From a gamma proteobacterium HIMB30 (lineage in GTDB: Bacteria; Pseudomonadota; Gammaproteobacteria; Pseudomonadales; Litorivicinaceae): a DNA stretch of 64,000 bases. Shown piece by piece: positions 27,636 to 35,749 of this stretch. The notes beneath the pieces are model-generated. The model ran no database searches and was not told the DNA's origin. It saw only the letters and a program-made list of their open reading frames with translations. The DNA lies in the NCBI GenBank assembly GCA_000227525.2, contig AGIG01000034.1:124001-188000 (forward strand). The letters run 5' to 3'. A program made the translations under genes and the position numbers. Numbering within the stretch: position 1 is the stretch's first letter; the number at the start of each line of letters is the position of its first letter.

Positions 27636-27650
27636 TGTTATGATATAACA
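27636..27650. promoter_or_regulatory. Zur box in the znuA/znuC divergent promoter
   Basis: TGTTAT-GAT-ATAACA, a perfect interrupted palindrome matching the core of the gammaproteobacterial Zur consensus (GTTATA-type half sites). It lies between the divergent znuA and znuC starts and would let zinc-loaded Zur repress both. Confidence 0.85.
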
Positions 27651-27685
27651 TTACGGCAGTTCCAATAAAGCAGGACCGTGCTTAC

Positions 27686-28453
27686 ATGTCAGAACAAGCA
27701 CTCATCCAACTCACCAACGCAGGCTATCAAGCCACTGATAAATGGCTGGTGCGCGATGTATCATTCACCGTCAATCAAGGTGAGATTGTGACGCTGATTG
27801 GGCCAAACGGTTCAGGGAAATCAACCACAGCAAAAATGGCTCTCGGTATTTTGAAACCGACCATCGGCCAAGCATTTCGAGTACCGGGACTTAAAGTCGC
27901 CTACGTCCCGCAAAAACTGACCATTGACTGGACCCTTCCACTCGACGTTGAGCACTTTTTCCGCCTCACAAGCAAACCATCCAATGAGGCACAATATCGT
28001 GCGATCGAAGCGACAGGAATCGCGCATCTACTGAACCAAGAACTTCGTTCCCTGTCGGGCGGCGAATTTCAGCGAGTTTTAATCGCGCGAGCGATTGCTC
28101 GTGAGCCTAATTTACTGGTGCTTGATGAGCCCGTTCAGGGGGTCGATTTTTCAGGGGAAAATGAACTGTACCAACTGATCGGAACGATACGCGATGATTT
28201 AAATTGCGGAATCCTCATGATCTCACACGACCTACACGTGGTGATGGCAAAAACTGATCAAGTGATCTGTCTTAATGGCCATGTCTGCTGTTCAGGCTCG
28301 CCCATCACAGTGTCTCAGACGGACGAATTTCAGGCACTTTTTGGTGTCCGCGGACATGCGGATATTGCGCTTTATCAACACCATCATGATCATCATCATG
28401 GGGCCGATGGATCGATCACCGACAATCATCATGCTGGATGTAGCCATGATTGA
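27686..28453 (+). CDS. znuC: Zinc ABC transporter ATP-binding protein ZnuC
   Basis: 255 residues. Walker A GPNGSGKST (39-47), signature LSGGEFQR and Walker B LLVLDEP are intact. The last ~30 residues are a histidine-rich tail (QHHHDHHHG, DNHHAGCSHD), which could sense or store zinc. It energises ZnuA/B import. The end overlaps the znuB start, so the two are translationally coupled. Confidence 0.93.
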   Translation: MSEQALIQLTNAGYQATDKWLVRDVSFTVNQGEIVTLIGPNGSGKSTTAKMALGILKPTIGQAFRVPGLKVAYVPQKLTIDWTLPLDVEHFFRLTSKPSNEAQYRAIEATGIAHLLNQELRSLSGGEFQRVLIARAIAREPNLLVLDEPVQGVDFSGENELYQLIGTIRDDLNCGILMISHDLHVVMAKTDQVICLNGHVCCSGSPITVSQTDEFQALFGVRGHADIALYQHHHDHHHGADGSITDNHHAGCSHD

Positions 28454-29264
28454 TGACTTTTTCGTTCGTGCACTCTTTGCAGGCGCGGGTCTCGCAGTGA
28501 TGGCCGGGCCACTGGGATGCTTTGTCATCTGGAAACGCATGGCATATTTCGGTGACACGCTCTCTCATGGAGCGCTGCTCGGAGTTGCAATCGGCCTCTT
28601 ATTTGAGCTCCATCTTGAACTCTCGGTATTTCTCGTCTGCACTCTCATCGCGATCACACTTTTTATGATGCAACGACGGAGCAGTATCTCATCCGATGCG
28701 CTCTTAGGGATCTTGGCTCATGCATCTCTAGCGATTGGCCTCGTTGTACTCTCTCTGATGACGTGGATTCGAGTTGATCTGCTGGGTCTCTTATTTGGCG
28801 ATATCCTCGCTGTCACGCATCGTGATCTCGCCATCATCGCGGGCACGCTTGGCATCAGCAGCATCATTCTAGCGATCATCTGGAGATCATTGTTTGCTGC
28901 GACTGTTAGCCGAGACCTGGCTGAAGCGGAAGGACTAAATCCACAACGGGCAGAAATTATTTTTATGCTACTGATCGCATCAGTCATCGCCGTCGCGATA
29001 AAAATCGTCGGGGTCCTGTTGATCACGTCATTATTGATTATTCCAGCGGCCACAGCGCGTCGTATTTCGACATCGCCTGGGCAAATGATGTTGGCCTCAT
29101 CCACGATTGGTTTTTCCGCAGTCATCCTTGGACTCACGGGATCGCTTAATCTCGACACTCCATCAGGTCCCAGTATTGTTGTTGCGGCGGTAATACTCTT
29201 TCTGGTTTCAATGACACCACTGGCGCACCAGATCCGGATCCGTTTAGCCGGGAGCTCGACATGA
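28446..29264 (+). CDS. znuB: Zinc ABC transporter permease ZnuB
   Basis: 272 residues, eight or nine hydrophobic segments, with the ABC-3 family motif GDTLSHGALLGVAIG and a C-terminal LLIIPAATARR region. ATG 28446 (after GGATG) overlaps the last codons of znuC; the open frame continues upstream to 28275 but that part reads antisense-like low-complexity sequence and is not part of the family. It forms the Zn(II) channel of the inner membrane. Confidence 0.92.
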   Translation: MIDDFFVRALFAGAGLAVMAGPLGCFVIWKRMAYFGDTLSHGALLGVAIGLLFELHLELSVFLVCTLIAITLFMMQRRSSISSDALLGILAHASLAIGLVVLSLMTWIRVDLLGLLFGDILAVTHRDLAIIAGTLGISSIILAIIWRSLFAATVSRDLAEAEGLNPQRAEIIFMLLIASVIAVAIKIVGVLLITSLLIIPAATARRISTSPGQMMLASSTIGFSAVILGLTGSLNLDTPSGPSIVVAAVILFLVSMTPLAHQIRIRLAGSST

Positions 29265-29680
29265 GTGAGATTAAGCTGACAAAAAATCAAGGTCTCGTTC
29301 TTAAGGTGCTCGAATCACACCAAAGCCCCCTCACTGCGTACACGATTCTTGAACGACTCAACGATTCAGGTCTACGAGCACCGCCACAGGTCTACCGTGC
29401 ACTCGACAAACTGATCGATTTGGGGCTGATCCACAAACTAGAAAGCATCAACAGCTTCATCGCATGCCAACACCGGCATTGCACATCACATCAGATAACG
29501 AGCTTTGCAATTTGTGAGTCATGCCAATGCGTCTCCGAAATCGTCAACGCTGAGTTTGAACAAACGCTGCATGGTCTGGCGGAGAACGCGGGATTGATAC
29601 CGAGACACTCAACAATCGAAATTCACGGGCTGTGTACCGCCTGCAGAAATACTCGGATTGATGGTCAAATTCTGGATTAG
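29261..29680 (+). CDS. zur: Zinc uptake regulator Zur (Fur family)
   Basis: 139 residues. A winged helix (QVYRALDKLIDLGLIHKLESINSF) precedes zinc ligands: CQHRHC, then CESCQC and CTAC for the structural site. Its ATG overlaps the znuB stop (ATGA), so it is the last gene of znuCB-zur and is itself under the Zur box, giving negative feedback. The position in the operon and the short C-terminal part identify Zur over Fur or PerR. Confidence 0.93.
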   Translation: MSEIKLTKNQGLVLKVLESHQSPLTAYTILERLNDSGLRAPPQVYRALDKLIDLGLIHKLESINSFIACQHRHCTSHQITSFAICESCQCVSEIVNAEFEQTLHGLAENAGLIPRHSTIEIHGLCTACRNTRIDGQILD

Positions 29681-30306
29681 ACGATCTTCGCTTCGATCAA
29701 TGCCATCGATGTTTGGATCGTATCCTTCGCCAACCAATTTGTGTCCTCGCCCTCTCCATATTCAATCAGTATCCGCATGTAATTCTTCCAATGCCTGACC
29801 AACCGGAACGAGATGACTTGAAGATCTCCTGGTGACTTTTCTGGCAGAGCGACCGCGAGCACGCCCGATAATTTGCTCTCGATTCTCTGCATTAATTGTT
29901 GGTCCCACACAATCAAATCAGGATCACTCATAACGCCGGCTTCTCCGTAAAGTACCCACCGGTTCTGCTTCAGTTCCTGCGTAAACACCTCAATAAATAG
30001 TTGGACAGCCGACTCGAGTGAACCGCCCTTAATCAGGAGCGCCGACATTTGATCGAATAACTCAGACACTCCCGACAAAAACGGTTCACCTAACGCCTTG
30101 ATGATGTCATTCACGCCATCAAAGTAGCGATAGACAGTCGCGATGTTGCAGCCAGCCCGCCTCGAGATTTCTCGGGTGGACATACCAGCAAACCCCCTCT
30201 CTTCAAGGAGCTCACAAGACACCTTTAGGATCAGCTCGTATTTCTCTAATGCCCTTTTTTGGACCGGAATACTCCGCTGCGTGGGTTCCATCAATGATTC
30301 GTTCAT
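29677..30306 (-). CDS. TetR/AcrR family transcriptional regulator
   Basis: 209 residues. The N-terminal HTH is typical: GMSTREISRRAGCNIATVYRYF. The C-terminal helical ligand domain is not assignable. Its stop overlaps that of zur in convergent orientation. A small AT-rich inverted repeat lies just upstream of its start. The target genes are not evident; the nearest divergent gene is the tandem-HTH protein. Confidence 0.88.
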   Translation of the reverse strand: MNESLMEPTQRSIPVQKRALEKYELILKVSCELLEERGFAGMSTREISRRAGCNIATVYRYFDGVNDIIKALGEPFLSGVSELFDQMSALLIKGGSLESAVQLFIEVFTQELKQNRWVLYGEAGVMSDPDLIVWDQQLMQRIESKLSGVLAVALPEKSPGDLQVISFRLVRHWKNYMRILIEYGEGEDTNWLAKDTIQTSMALIEAKIV

Positions 30307-30312
30307 TCTTTA

Positions 30313-30327
30313 ATTATTACCGATAAT
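30313..30327. promoter_or_regulatory. Short inverted repeat upstream of the TetR gene
   Basis: ATTAT-TACCG-ATAAT, seven bases upstream of the TetR start. Position suits an autoregulatory operator, but the half sites are short. Confidence 0.3.
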
Positions 30328-30390
30328 GCGAAATGAAACCCTCTTATTTTGAGTCAAGCATGTCATTTGAGGATTAAAAATAATCAACAA

Positions 30391-30418
30391 TTGACATAAA
30401 GCAATCAATACTTATAAA
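30391..30418 (+). promoter_or_regulatory. Sigma-70 type promoter of the tandem-HTH gene
   Basis: TTGACA (30391-30396) and TATAAA (30413-30418) separated by 16 bp, about 50 bp upstream of the GTG start. A near-consensus promoter. Confidence 0.65.
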
Positions 30419-30468
30419 TTAATCATCGAGAAAACAATAAGTAAGGCAAATAATGACTGGAGGTCAGT

Positions 30469-30789
30469 GTGCGTTTGTCAAAAGCCCTCGACTATTTCGG
30501 CTCAATCAAAGCATTAGCCAACGCCTTGGAGCTCAATCCATCCACGGTGCAGGCTTGGAAAAAATCTGGTTTAGTCCCAGGGAAATGGGAGGCTGTTATT
30601 AGCGAATTAATGCGGCAATCTCACCCCCAAAAAATTAAACAAAAAGACATCTCTGTTGATTCGATCATCGCCCAGCACGGCTCTGTGAAGGCTGTCGCTC
30701 AGCTTCTCAAAGTCACGCCCAACACAGTCTATCGTTGGCGAGATTCTGGACGGATCCCAAGCGAATCCATCGAGAAGCTCGTTGGTTAG
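30469..30789 (+). CDS. Tandem Cro-like helix-turn-helix protein
   Basis: 106 residues. Two copies of the same DNA-binding unit: residues ~5-43 (FGSIKALANALELNPSTVQAW) and ~66-104 (HGSVKAVAQLLKVTPNTVYRW). Both resemble the DicC/Cro-like HTH found in small phage-type repressors, joined by a basic linker. Start is GTG 30469 with GGAGG upstream and a strong promoter. A single chain with two Cro units may act as a covalent pseudo-dimer. No phage genes surround it. Confidence 0.8.
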   Translation: MRLSKALDYFGSIKALANALELNPSTVQAWKKSGLVPGKWEAVISELMRQSHPQKIKQKDISVDSIIAQHGSVKAVAQLLKVTPNTVYRWRDSGRIPSESIEKLVG

Positions 30790-30811
30790 CTGAGTCGAAG
30801 AGGCCTAAACC

Positions 30812-31222
30812 ATGCCAACCTTTACAGACGAGAACTCAGCTCTCGGAGACTTGAATAGTCGGGTCAAAATTCCTTGTTGTTTACCTGCAATCCTCGGGAT
30901 GTTGATATCACTAGGCGCCTACCTCTTCGCGAGAGACGCGAGTGGTTACGGATTGTGGCTACCTGTCGTTCTATTGTTCGGAATTATTTTGACAACACTG
31001 TGTTACTGGTCAGAAAAGGAAGAGCAAATGCTTATCGAGGGCGACGATCCTTGTTTGTCCTCAACGGCTACCGAAACAATCAAACCAGACCTGACCTTGT
31101 GGCTTAAAATGCAAGGGATCTACCTGGTTTCAGTTGCCACCATTTTCGGTGTGTTAAGTGTCATTGGTGACCCGGTATTCGCGATGTACTTAGATCTGAA
31201 AGGGTCATTCCTCGATCCATGA
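30812..31222 (+). CDS. Hypothetical membrane protein (136 aa)
   Basis: A hydrophilic start, two close membrane segments (about residues 24-42 and 48-66), an acidic cytoplasmic or periplasmic stretch (SEKEEQMLIEGDD), and a third segment near 100-118. The ATG follows GAGG, 22 bp after the tandem-HTH gene. Its TGA overlaps the next start (ATGA), so all three genes are probably one transcript. Family not recognised. Confidence 0.65.
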   Translation: MPTFTDENSALGDLNSRVKIPCCLPAILGMLISLGAYLFARDASGYGLWLPVVLLFGIILTTLCYWSEKEEQMLIEGDDPCLSSTATETIKPDLTLWLKMQGIYLVSVATIFGVLSVIGDPVFAMYLDLKGSFLDP

Positions 31223-31518
31223 GAGTCAGAATGGAAGCTCCCTGCTTCGGCGTTCTGTGCTGTTTAGTTGGTTGCGCCAATGTCTCGAGTTCTTTCAATT
31301 CCAGCGAGCAGCAACACGAGTCGGTTCAAGCACCCAGCACCTCAGTCAAAATGGCGCTTGATCATCAGGAGCCTCAGCAGAACGAAAACTTCAAATGCTT
31401 CTACGTTCCGGTCAGCACATCCACCGACGAACAATTAGGTGTAACGCTCCACTCGAAGGAGTGCCCCGAGCGGATACAGTATGATTTTACAAAAGGTAAT
31501 TGGCAGATCGCGGAATAA
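31219..31518 (+). CDS. Small predicted lipoprotein (99 aa)
   Basis: The N-terminus contains a short hydrophobic segment ending in LVGC, a lipobox with Cys19, followed by a polar Ser/Gln-rich linker. The rest (CFYVPVSTSTDEQLGVTLHS) is of unknown fold. The start overlaps the upstream membrane-protein stop as ATGA. The signal part is short and has little basic charge, so lipidation is probable but not certain. Confidence 0.6.
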   Translation: MRVRMEAPCFGVLCCLVGCANVSSSFNSSEQQHESVQAPSTSVKMALDHQEPQQNENFKCFYVPVSTSTDEQLGVTLHSKECPERIQYDFTKGNWQIAE

Positions 31519-31593
31519 AAGAATCTTCAAGTCTTCACAAACTACGACATGTTCCCAGCACACGGCGAGAGCGTCGGCATGCTTGTCTGGGAT

Positions 31594-31803
31594 TCAGATT
31601 TGATCACTCGGCAGTTTAGTGAATGGGATCGGACTACCGAGCACAACAAACCGTAATAACCCGTAAGGTACCCCCAACACCACAAAAAAGATCAAAATAT
31701 CGAGGTCATCGCCGAGACCTAAAAGGACGACCATCAATCCGATCATTGAAATTGCAAATAGAATCGTTAAAAACCAATCCACAACGAGTAACGCGCGACG
31801 CAT
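31594..31803 (-). CDS. Small two-span membrane protein (69 aa)
   Basis: Starts MRRALLVVDWFLTILFAIS, with two hydrophobic segments separated by GLGDDLD and a polar C-terminus. ATG 31803 has AGAGGA eight bases upstream; the longer frame from TTG 31830 is less likely. It faces the lipoprotein gene end to end. No family recognised. Confidence 0.55.
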   Translation of the reverse strand: MRRALLVVDWFLTILFAISMIGLMVVLLGLGDDLDILIFFVVLGVPYGLLRFVVLGSPIPFTKLPSDQI

Positions 31804-31968
31804 CACAAATATCCTCTGCGGTCCCATCAACCAGAAAGCGGCGATTATTACCCAATACAGCTGCAGCCGGCAATCTTGCGGCGAATAGCGTCGAACTCAC
31901 TGAAGCATTGACCGAAATGACAGCGCATGATCGGGATCCGTCATACGCTGCCAATGGATCAGAACGTC

Positions 31969-32472
31969 TCAGGTATGTTCCAGGATCACGTTTTTCAAAT
32001 CGACCGGAGCGAAAATTTCAACCCAATATCCGTCCGGATCTTTGATAAATGCGATTCCTTTCATCGAGCCATCATTGGGTCGCTTCACGAACTCAACACC
32101 CATCGATTCAAAACGATCACAAGCCGCATTGACATCGGGAACCGAGACACAGATATGACCGAAACCCTTGGGGTCGCTGTTACCGTTATGATAGCCATCG
32201 AAGTCGTCATCGGTTTCAGTACCATGATTATGGGTCAGCTCTAATAAGCCCGATTGCCGAGCTAACCATCCAATACGCTCCGCACGATCCGACGGCATCT
32301 CGTCAGTCAGTCCAGCTTCAAAGCCCAAAAAGTACAGACTGAAGCCCATACTATCGAAGGTAAATGTTTCGATTAATGTGGCACCAAGAATCTCGCGATA
32401 AAAATGAAGAGAACGCTGTGGGTCTTTCACGCGCAACATGGAATGATTTAATTTAAATCCGGATGTCGACAT
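31969..32472 (-). CDS. gloA: Lactoylglutathione lyase (glyoxalase I)
   Basis: 167 residues, the longer eukaryote-like GloA form with conserved NHSMLRVKDPQRSL, FSLYFLGFE and GYHNGNSDPKGFGHI. Predicted metal ligands are His10, Glu78, His106 and Glu152. It isomerises the methylglyoxal-glutathione adduct to S-lactoylglutathione in the cytoplasm. AAGGA precedes the ATG. The GTAGTA-N6-TACTAC palindrome lies about 60 bp upstream, shared with the GMC operon and the enolase gene, which ties the enzyme to a regulon that may produce methylglyoxal. Confidence 0.93.
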   Translation of the reverse strand: MSTSGFKLNHSMLRVKDPQRSLHFYREILGATLIETFTFDSMGFSLYFLGFEAGLTDEMPSDRAERIGWLARQSGLLELTHNHGTETDDDFDGYHNGNSDPKGFGHICVSVPDVNAACDRFESMGVEFVKRPNDGSMKGIAFIKDPDGYWVEIFAPVDLKNVILEHT

Positions 32473-32530
32473 AGTTGTTGTCCTTTAGATACCCTGTGGT
32501 TGGATTGTTACAAAGCAATCGATTGGGTTG

Positions 32531-32548
32531 GTAGTACATCGATACTAC
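32531..32548. promoter_or_regulatory. GTAGTA-N6-TACTAC palindrome upstream of gloA (copy 1)
   Basis: GTAGTA-CATCGA-TACTAC; the inner six bases are themselves nearly symmetric. It lies between the gloA start and the dioxygenase stop and overlaps that stop codon by a few bases. Two further intergenic copies with identical half sites and spacing are at 35617 and 49847. Confidence 0.7.
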
Positions 32549-33309
32549 GACTGGCCCAACTCGACCGGCCCTGACTCATACATTACGTTGACTCGAATCA
32601 CGTACTTAGGCGCCCCATCATGGAGAACATCGCCAGCGTGGAGCACTGATCGATCGTGAATTCCATGTCGGAAAAATAACGCTCTTCCACAACATGGTTT
32701 CACTCGACGAACGACCGTCTGACCGTCCAATAAAAGGGTATCGCCACCCTCAACACCCTCTTGTTCACCATTTAAGTACAACAGCATCGACAACATCGAA
32801 CGACCAGTTTTCCAATACTCGAGACTCTGTGTTTTCTTATTCACAGCAAACCCTGGCCAATCGCCGTCCAGGTGTGGCTTGAATTCTTGGCCGACCGTGT
32901 AGCGATAAGTGTTAAAGCGGTGACTCAATGCACCCATACTTTGCCGACCCTCAATGATCGATGGAATGAAGGCTTCGATGCGGGAAAACAATACCTCAGC
33001 ATCTCGTGGATGAGCCATCCAATGAACAGTTGTGTTCTGGCGCATCCCGGGCGGAGTTTGAATACCAGGTGCCGCTTGCCTAAATCCCAAGGCCTCGGTC
33101 AAGGCAATCAAGCACTCACTTTCTGCTCGCGAGATCACGCCATCCACCTGAAACGCCAACTTGTGATCAAAGCTAAGGTCTAGATAACTATGCGCACCAC
33201 GTATCCCCCGATCTAACACGCTTTGATTGGCACGAAATATCGGTGTGTGTTCTTCAAAACCACCATCAGGCAATGAACCCAGATCTGTGGCAACAACCTC
33301 AACGCTCAT
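32545..33309 (-). CDS. 2-oxoglutarate/Fe(II) oxygenase, prolyl-4-hydroxylase-like
   Basis: 254 residues. The catalytic core has His146-x-Asp148 (FKPHLDGD) and distal His224 (SVLHAGD), with a basic residue near 235-239 (KYVIRVNVMY) for 2-oxoglutarate. The first ~60 residues are extra. The P4H alpha-subunit-like fold hydroxylates protein or peptide side chains, or small molecules. GAGGA precedes the ATG. It lies between the gloA operator and the terminator of the GMC operon, so it is probably transcribed on its own. Substrate unknown. Confidence 0.8.
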   Translation of the reverse strand: MSVEVVATDLGSLPDGGFEEHTPIFRANQSVLDRGIRGAHSYLDLSFDHKLAFQVDGVISRAESECLIALTEALGFRQAAPGIQTPPGMRQNTTVHWMAHPRDAEVLFSRIEAFIPSIIEGRQSMGALSHRFNTYRYTVGQEFKPHLDGDWPGFAVNKKTQSLEYWKTGRSMLSMLLYLNGEQEGVEGGDTLLLDGQTVVRRVKPCCGRALFFRHGIHDRSVLHAGDVLHDGAPKYVIRVNVMYESGPVELGQS

Positions 33310-33321
33310 CTATCAGTCCTC

Positions 33322-33355
33322 ACAAAAAAGCCCAGCGCGCGACGCGCACCGGGCT
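33322..33355 (-). terminator. Rho-independent terminator of the GMC operon
   Basis: In minus-strand orientation AGCCC...GGGCT closes a GC-rich stem (with two mismatches) followed by TTTTTT. It begins about 20 bp after the GMC stop and ends just before the dioxygenase gene. Confidence 0.85.
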
Positions 33356-33374
33356 CTCTGTCAACGAGTCATCC

Positions 33375-34946
33375 TTAGATGGTTCTCGCCGCCATTTCTT
33401 TAGCGATGTAATCAGCTTGTCTAATCGCAAGCGTCACAATTGTGAGCGTTGGATTTTCCGCAGCACCGGTCGTGAACTGAGAGCCATCCGATACAAACAG
33501 GTTCGGAATGTCATGCGTCTGACCCCACTTATTCACAACACCGTCTCGCGCTTTCGCCGACATCCGGTTGGTTCCCAAGTTATGGGTCGACGGATACGGC
33601 GGCGTTGGGAATACTCTTGTCGCCCCAACTGCGTCGTAGAGATCCGAGCCTTGCTTCCATGCATGATTCCGCATCGCGATATCATTTGGGTGATCATCAA
33701 AGTGGACATTCGGTGCAGGCAAACCAAACTGATCTTTAACATCATGATTCAGTGTGATTCGGTTTGTTTCTTGAGGCATATCCTCACCGACAATCCACAT
33801 ACCAGCCATATTTTCATACGAATCTAACGCGGATGTGAACTCACGACCCCATGCACCTGGATTCAAAAATGCCGCCATAAATGGCAACCCTAACGCGAGT
33901 GTTTCGAGCTCGTAGCCACCCACAAAACCTCGCGACGGATCATGTCGAGCCTCGTCGGTGACGATTCCCGCCATTGTTGTCCCGCGCCAAAAACGAACCG
34001 GCTTGTCAAAGGTCGCATACACTGATGCGGTTACATGACGCATATAGTTTCGACCGACCTGACCAGAGCTATTTGCAAGACCGTCGGGGAACATTGACGT
34101 CGCTGAGTTTAGGAGAAGTCGAGGACTCTCGATCGAGTTACCCGCCACGGCAACGACTCGAGCCTTCTGAAGCTGCTGATTGCCATCTTTATCAGCATAA
34201 AGAACACCAGTTACCTTTCCAGATTTATCGTGTTCGATCTTCAACGCTTGAGCGTTCGTCCGCACCTCCAGGTTCCCAGTCGCTTCGCCTTGCGGGATAT
34301 CCGTGTATGCAGCAGACCATTTTGCTCCAAATTTACATCCCTGGAAGCAAAAACCGACCTGTTGACAACTCGTCCGACCATCACGAGGTTCGCTATTAAT
34401 CGCCATCCGACCCGTGTGAACATTTTTATAGCCGAGCTTTTTCGCGCCAGCCTCAAAAACTTTAAAGTTATTATTCCCTGGAAGGCCAGGAATCCCATTG
34501 GTTCTCGTTACACCGAGCTTCTTTTCCGCTTTATCGTAGTATGGCTCGAGCTCTGATAGACCGATTGGCCAATCAAGCAAATTCGCGCCTTGAACGTCAC
34601 CATAAACAGTTTGAGTTTTGAACTCATGCTCCTGAAAACGGAGTGACGCACCTGCCCAATGCACCGTTGATCCGCCAACCGCTTTCACAATCCACGACGG
34701 CAAACCAGAAAAATCCTTTGCTACACGCCAGTCTCCTGATGTCGTCCGGGCATCCAACCAACTAATCTGACCAAAGCTACCCCACTCATCGTTTTGGTAG
34801 TCTTGCGGTAAATGACGGCCGCCAGCCTCCAGACACACCACCTTGACGCCCTTTTGAGCAAGCTCATTAGACAAGACGCCACCACCTGCGCCAGAACCAA
34901 TTACGACAACAACACCATCATTGTTCAAATCAAATTTCGCACTCAT
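33375..34946 (-). CDS. GMC family FAD-dependent oxidoreductase (membrane-type sugar/alcohol dehydrogenase large subunit)
   Basis: 523 residues. FAD motif VVIGSGAGGG (~14-23) and C-terminal HNLGTNRMS with active-site histidine, then a NPTLTIVTLA end typical of gluconate, sorbitol or FAD-glucose dehydrogenase large subunits. TTG 34961 is rejected in favour of ATG 34946, which has GGAG. It has no signal of its own and is probably carried out with its Tat-exported partner encoded 27 bp upstream. It oxidises a sugar, sugar acid or alcohol at the periplasmic face. The usual cytochrome c third subunit is not encoded here. Confidence 0.9.
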   Translation of the reverse strand: MSAKFDLNNDGVVVVIGSGAGGGVLSNELAQKGVKVVCLEAGGRHLPQDYQNDEWGSFGQISWLDARTTSGDWRVAKDFSGLPSWIVKAVGGSTVHWAGASLRFQEHEFKTQTVYGDVQGANLLDWPIGLSELEPYYDKAEKKLGVTRTNGIPGLPGNNNFKVFEAGAKKLGYKNVHTGRMAINSEPRDGRTSCQQVGFCFQGCKFGAKWSAAYTDIPQGEATGNLEVRTNAQALKIEHDKSGKVTGVLYADKDGNQQLQKARVVAVAGNSIESPRLLLNSATSMFPDGLANSSGQVGRNYMRHVTASVYATFDKPVRFWRGTTMAGIVTDEARHDPSRGFVGGYELETLALGLPFMAAFLNPGAWGREFTSALDSYENMAGMWIVGEDMPQETNRITLNHDVKDQFGLPAPNVHFDDHPNDIAMRNHAWKQGSDLYDAVGATRVFPTPPYPSTHNLGTNRMSAKARDGVVNKWGQTHDIPNLFVSDGSQFTTGAAENPTLTIVTLAIRQADYIAKEMAARTI

Positions 34947-34973
34947 TATCTTTTTCTCCAAATCTTCCGATGA

Positions 34974-35498
34974 TTAGATCCACGTGATGTCATCAAAGCC
35001 ACGATTGATGTATCCACCCTTCGTGTAGGATTCACCTTCGTAACCAAACAATGGCCATACGTCTTTGTTGTTATAGAGACCGGTAATGAGGTTCCCCCGC
35101 ATCGTTTGGAAAAATGAGCTTTGCTCCATCGAACGCAGAATTTCAACACGCTCAAGCTCCCAAGGAACCGAGAGATAGTCAGCATATCCTCTGCCTTGTG
35201 CTGCCGCGTCTAAGGCCGATACACCGGCTGCGATCTTGTCTTTAGAATCAGCTGAATCAAATCCTTTGACCGCGGCGGCATAATATTCATCCGCAACATG
35301 ATTGTGTGGGTATATATCCCGAGCCATCTGAATCAGCGTTGCCATTTCTCTTGGCGCGACGTGTTTCGTCTCCATTGCCCAAGCAGCTGTACTGCCAGCA
35401 ACGAAACCAGTACCAACCGCTAGGCCAGCACCGACGACCATGCACCGCTTGAGAAGCTCTCGGCGGCTAATCCCTTTCGATGAAGTGATTGTTTCCAT
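34974..35498 (-). CDS. Gluconate-2-dehydrogenase subunit 3-like small subunit, Tat-exported
   Basis: 174 residues. Twin-arginine signal ISRRELLKR and hydrophobic GAGLAVGTGFVAGS, with a likely cleavage near AWA-ME. The mature part (MATLIQMARDIYPHNHVADEYY) is the subunit-3 or gamma-subunit type that accompanies GMC dehydrogenases and escorts them through the Tat system. It is the first gene of the two-gene operon. Upstream lie two different palindromes (35602 and 35617). Confidence 0.85.
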   Translation of the reverse strand: METITSSKGISRRELLKRCMVVGAGLAVGTGFVAGSTAAWAMETKHVAPREMATLIQMARDIYPHNHVADEYYAAAVKGFDSADSKDKIAAGVSALDAAAQGRGYADYLSVPWELERVEILRSMEQSSFFQTMRGNLITGLYNNKDVWPLFGYEGESYTKGGYINRGFDDITWI

Positions 35499-35601
35499 TA
35501 CTACCTTTCCTCGTTGTTATTGTAGAAATCGCTTCCGCTTTTAGACGACGAACCGATCAAATGCCCGGAACGACGCGATAACTACGAATAATATGTGACA
35601 C

Positions 35602-35613
35602 TTGGGATACCAA
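35602..35613. promoter_or_regulatory. TTGGNATACCAA operator upstream of the GMC operon
   Basis: TTGGGATACCAA, 104 bp upstream of the small-subunit start and three bases from the GTAGTA palindrome. The identical 12-mer recurs at 36135, upstream of the RHH gene. Confidence 0.55.
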
Positions 35614-35616
35614 ATG

Positions 35617-35634
35617 GTAGTAGCGGAGTACTAC
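35617..35634. promoter_or_regulatory. GTAGTA-N6-TACTAC palindrome upstream of the GMC operon (copy 2)
   Basis: GTAGTA-GCGGAG-TACTAC, about 120 bp upstream of the small-subunit start. Same half sites and spacing as the copies at 32531 and 49847. Confidence 0.7.
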
Positions 35635-35749
35635 ATCTGAAAATATTGGATAATAAATTCGTGTGATTTTTTAATATGTTAGTGAAAATTTTGAGATGCT
35701 CGAGAGCTCGTCATCGAGTGATGACGATCAACGATGGCCTACCAAAACG

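Noticed and set aside
31623-32045. Plus-strand frame of 140 codons across the gap before gloA
   Set aside because: It overlaps a better small membrane gene and the end of gloA, has no ribosome site and reads as Arg/Ser-rich noise.
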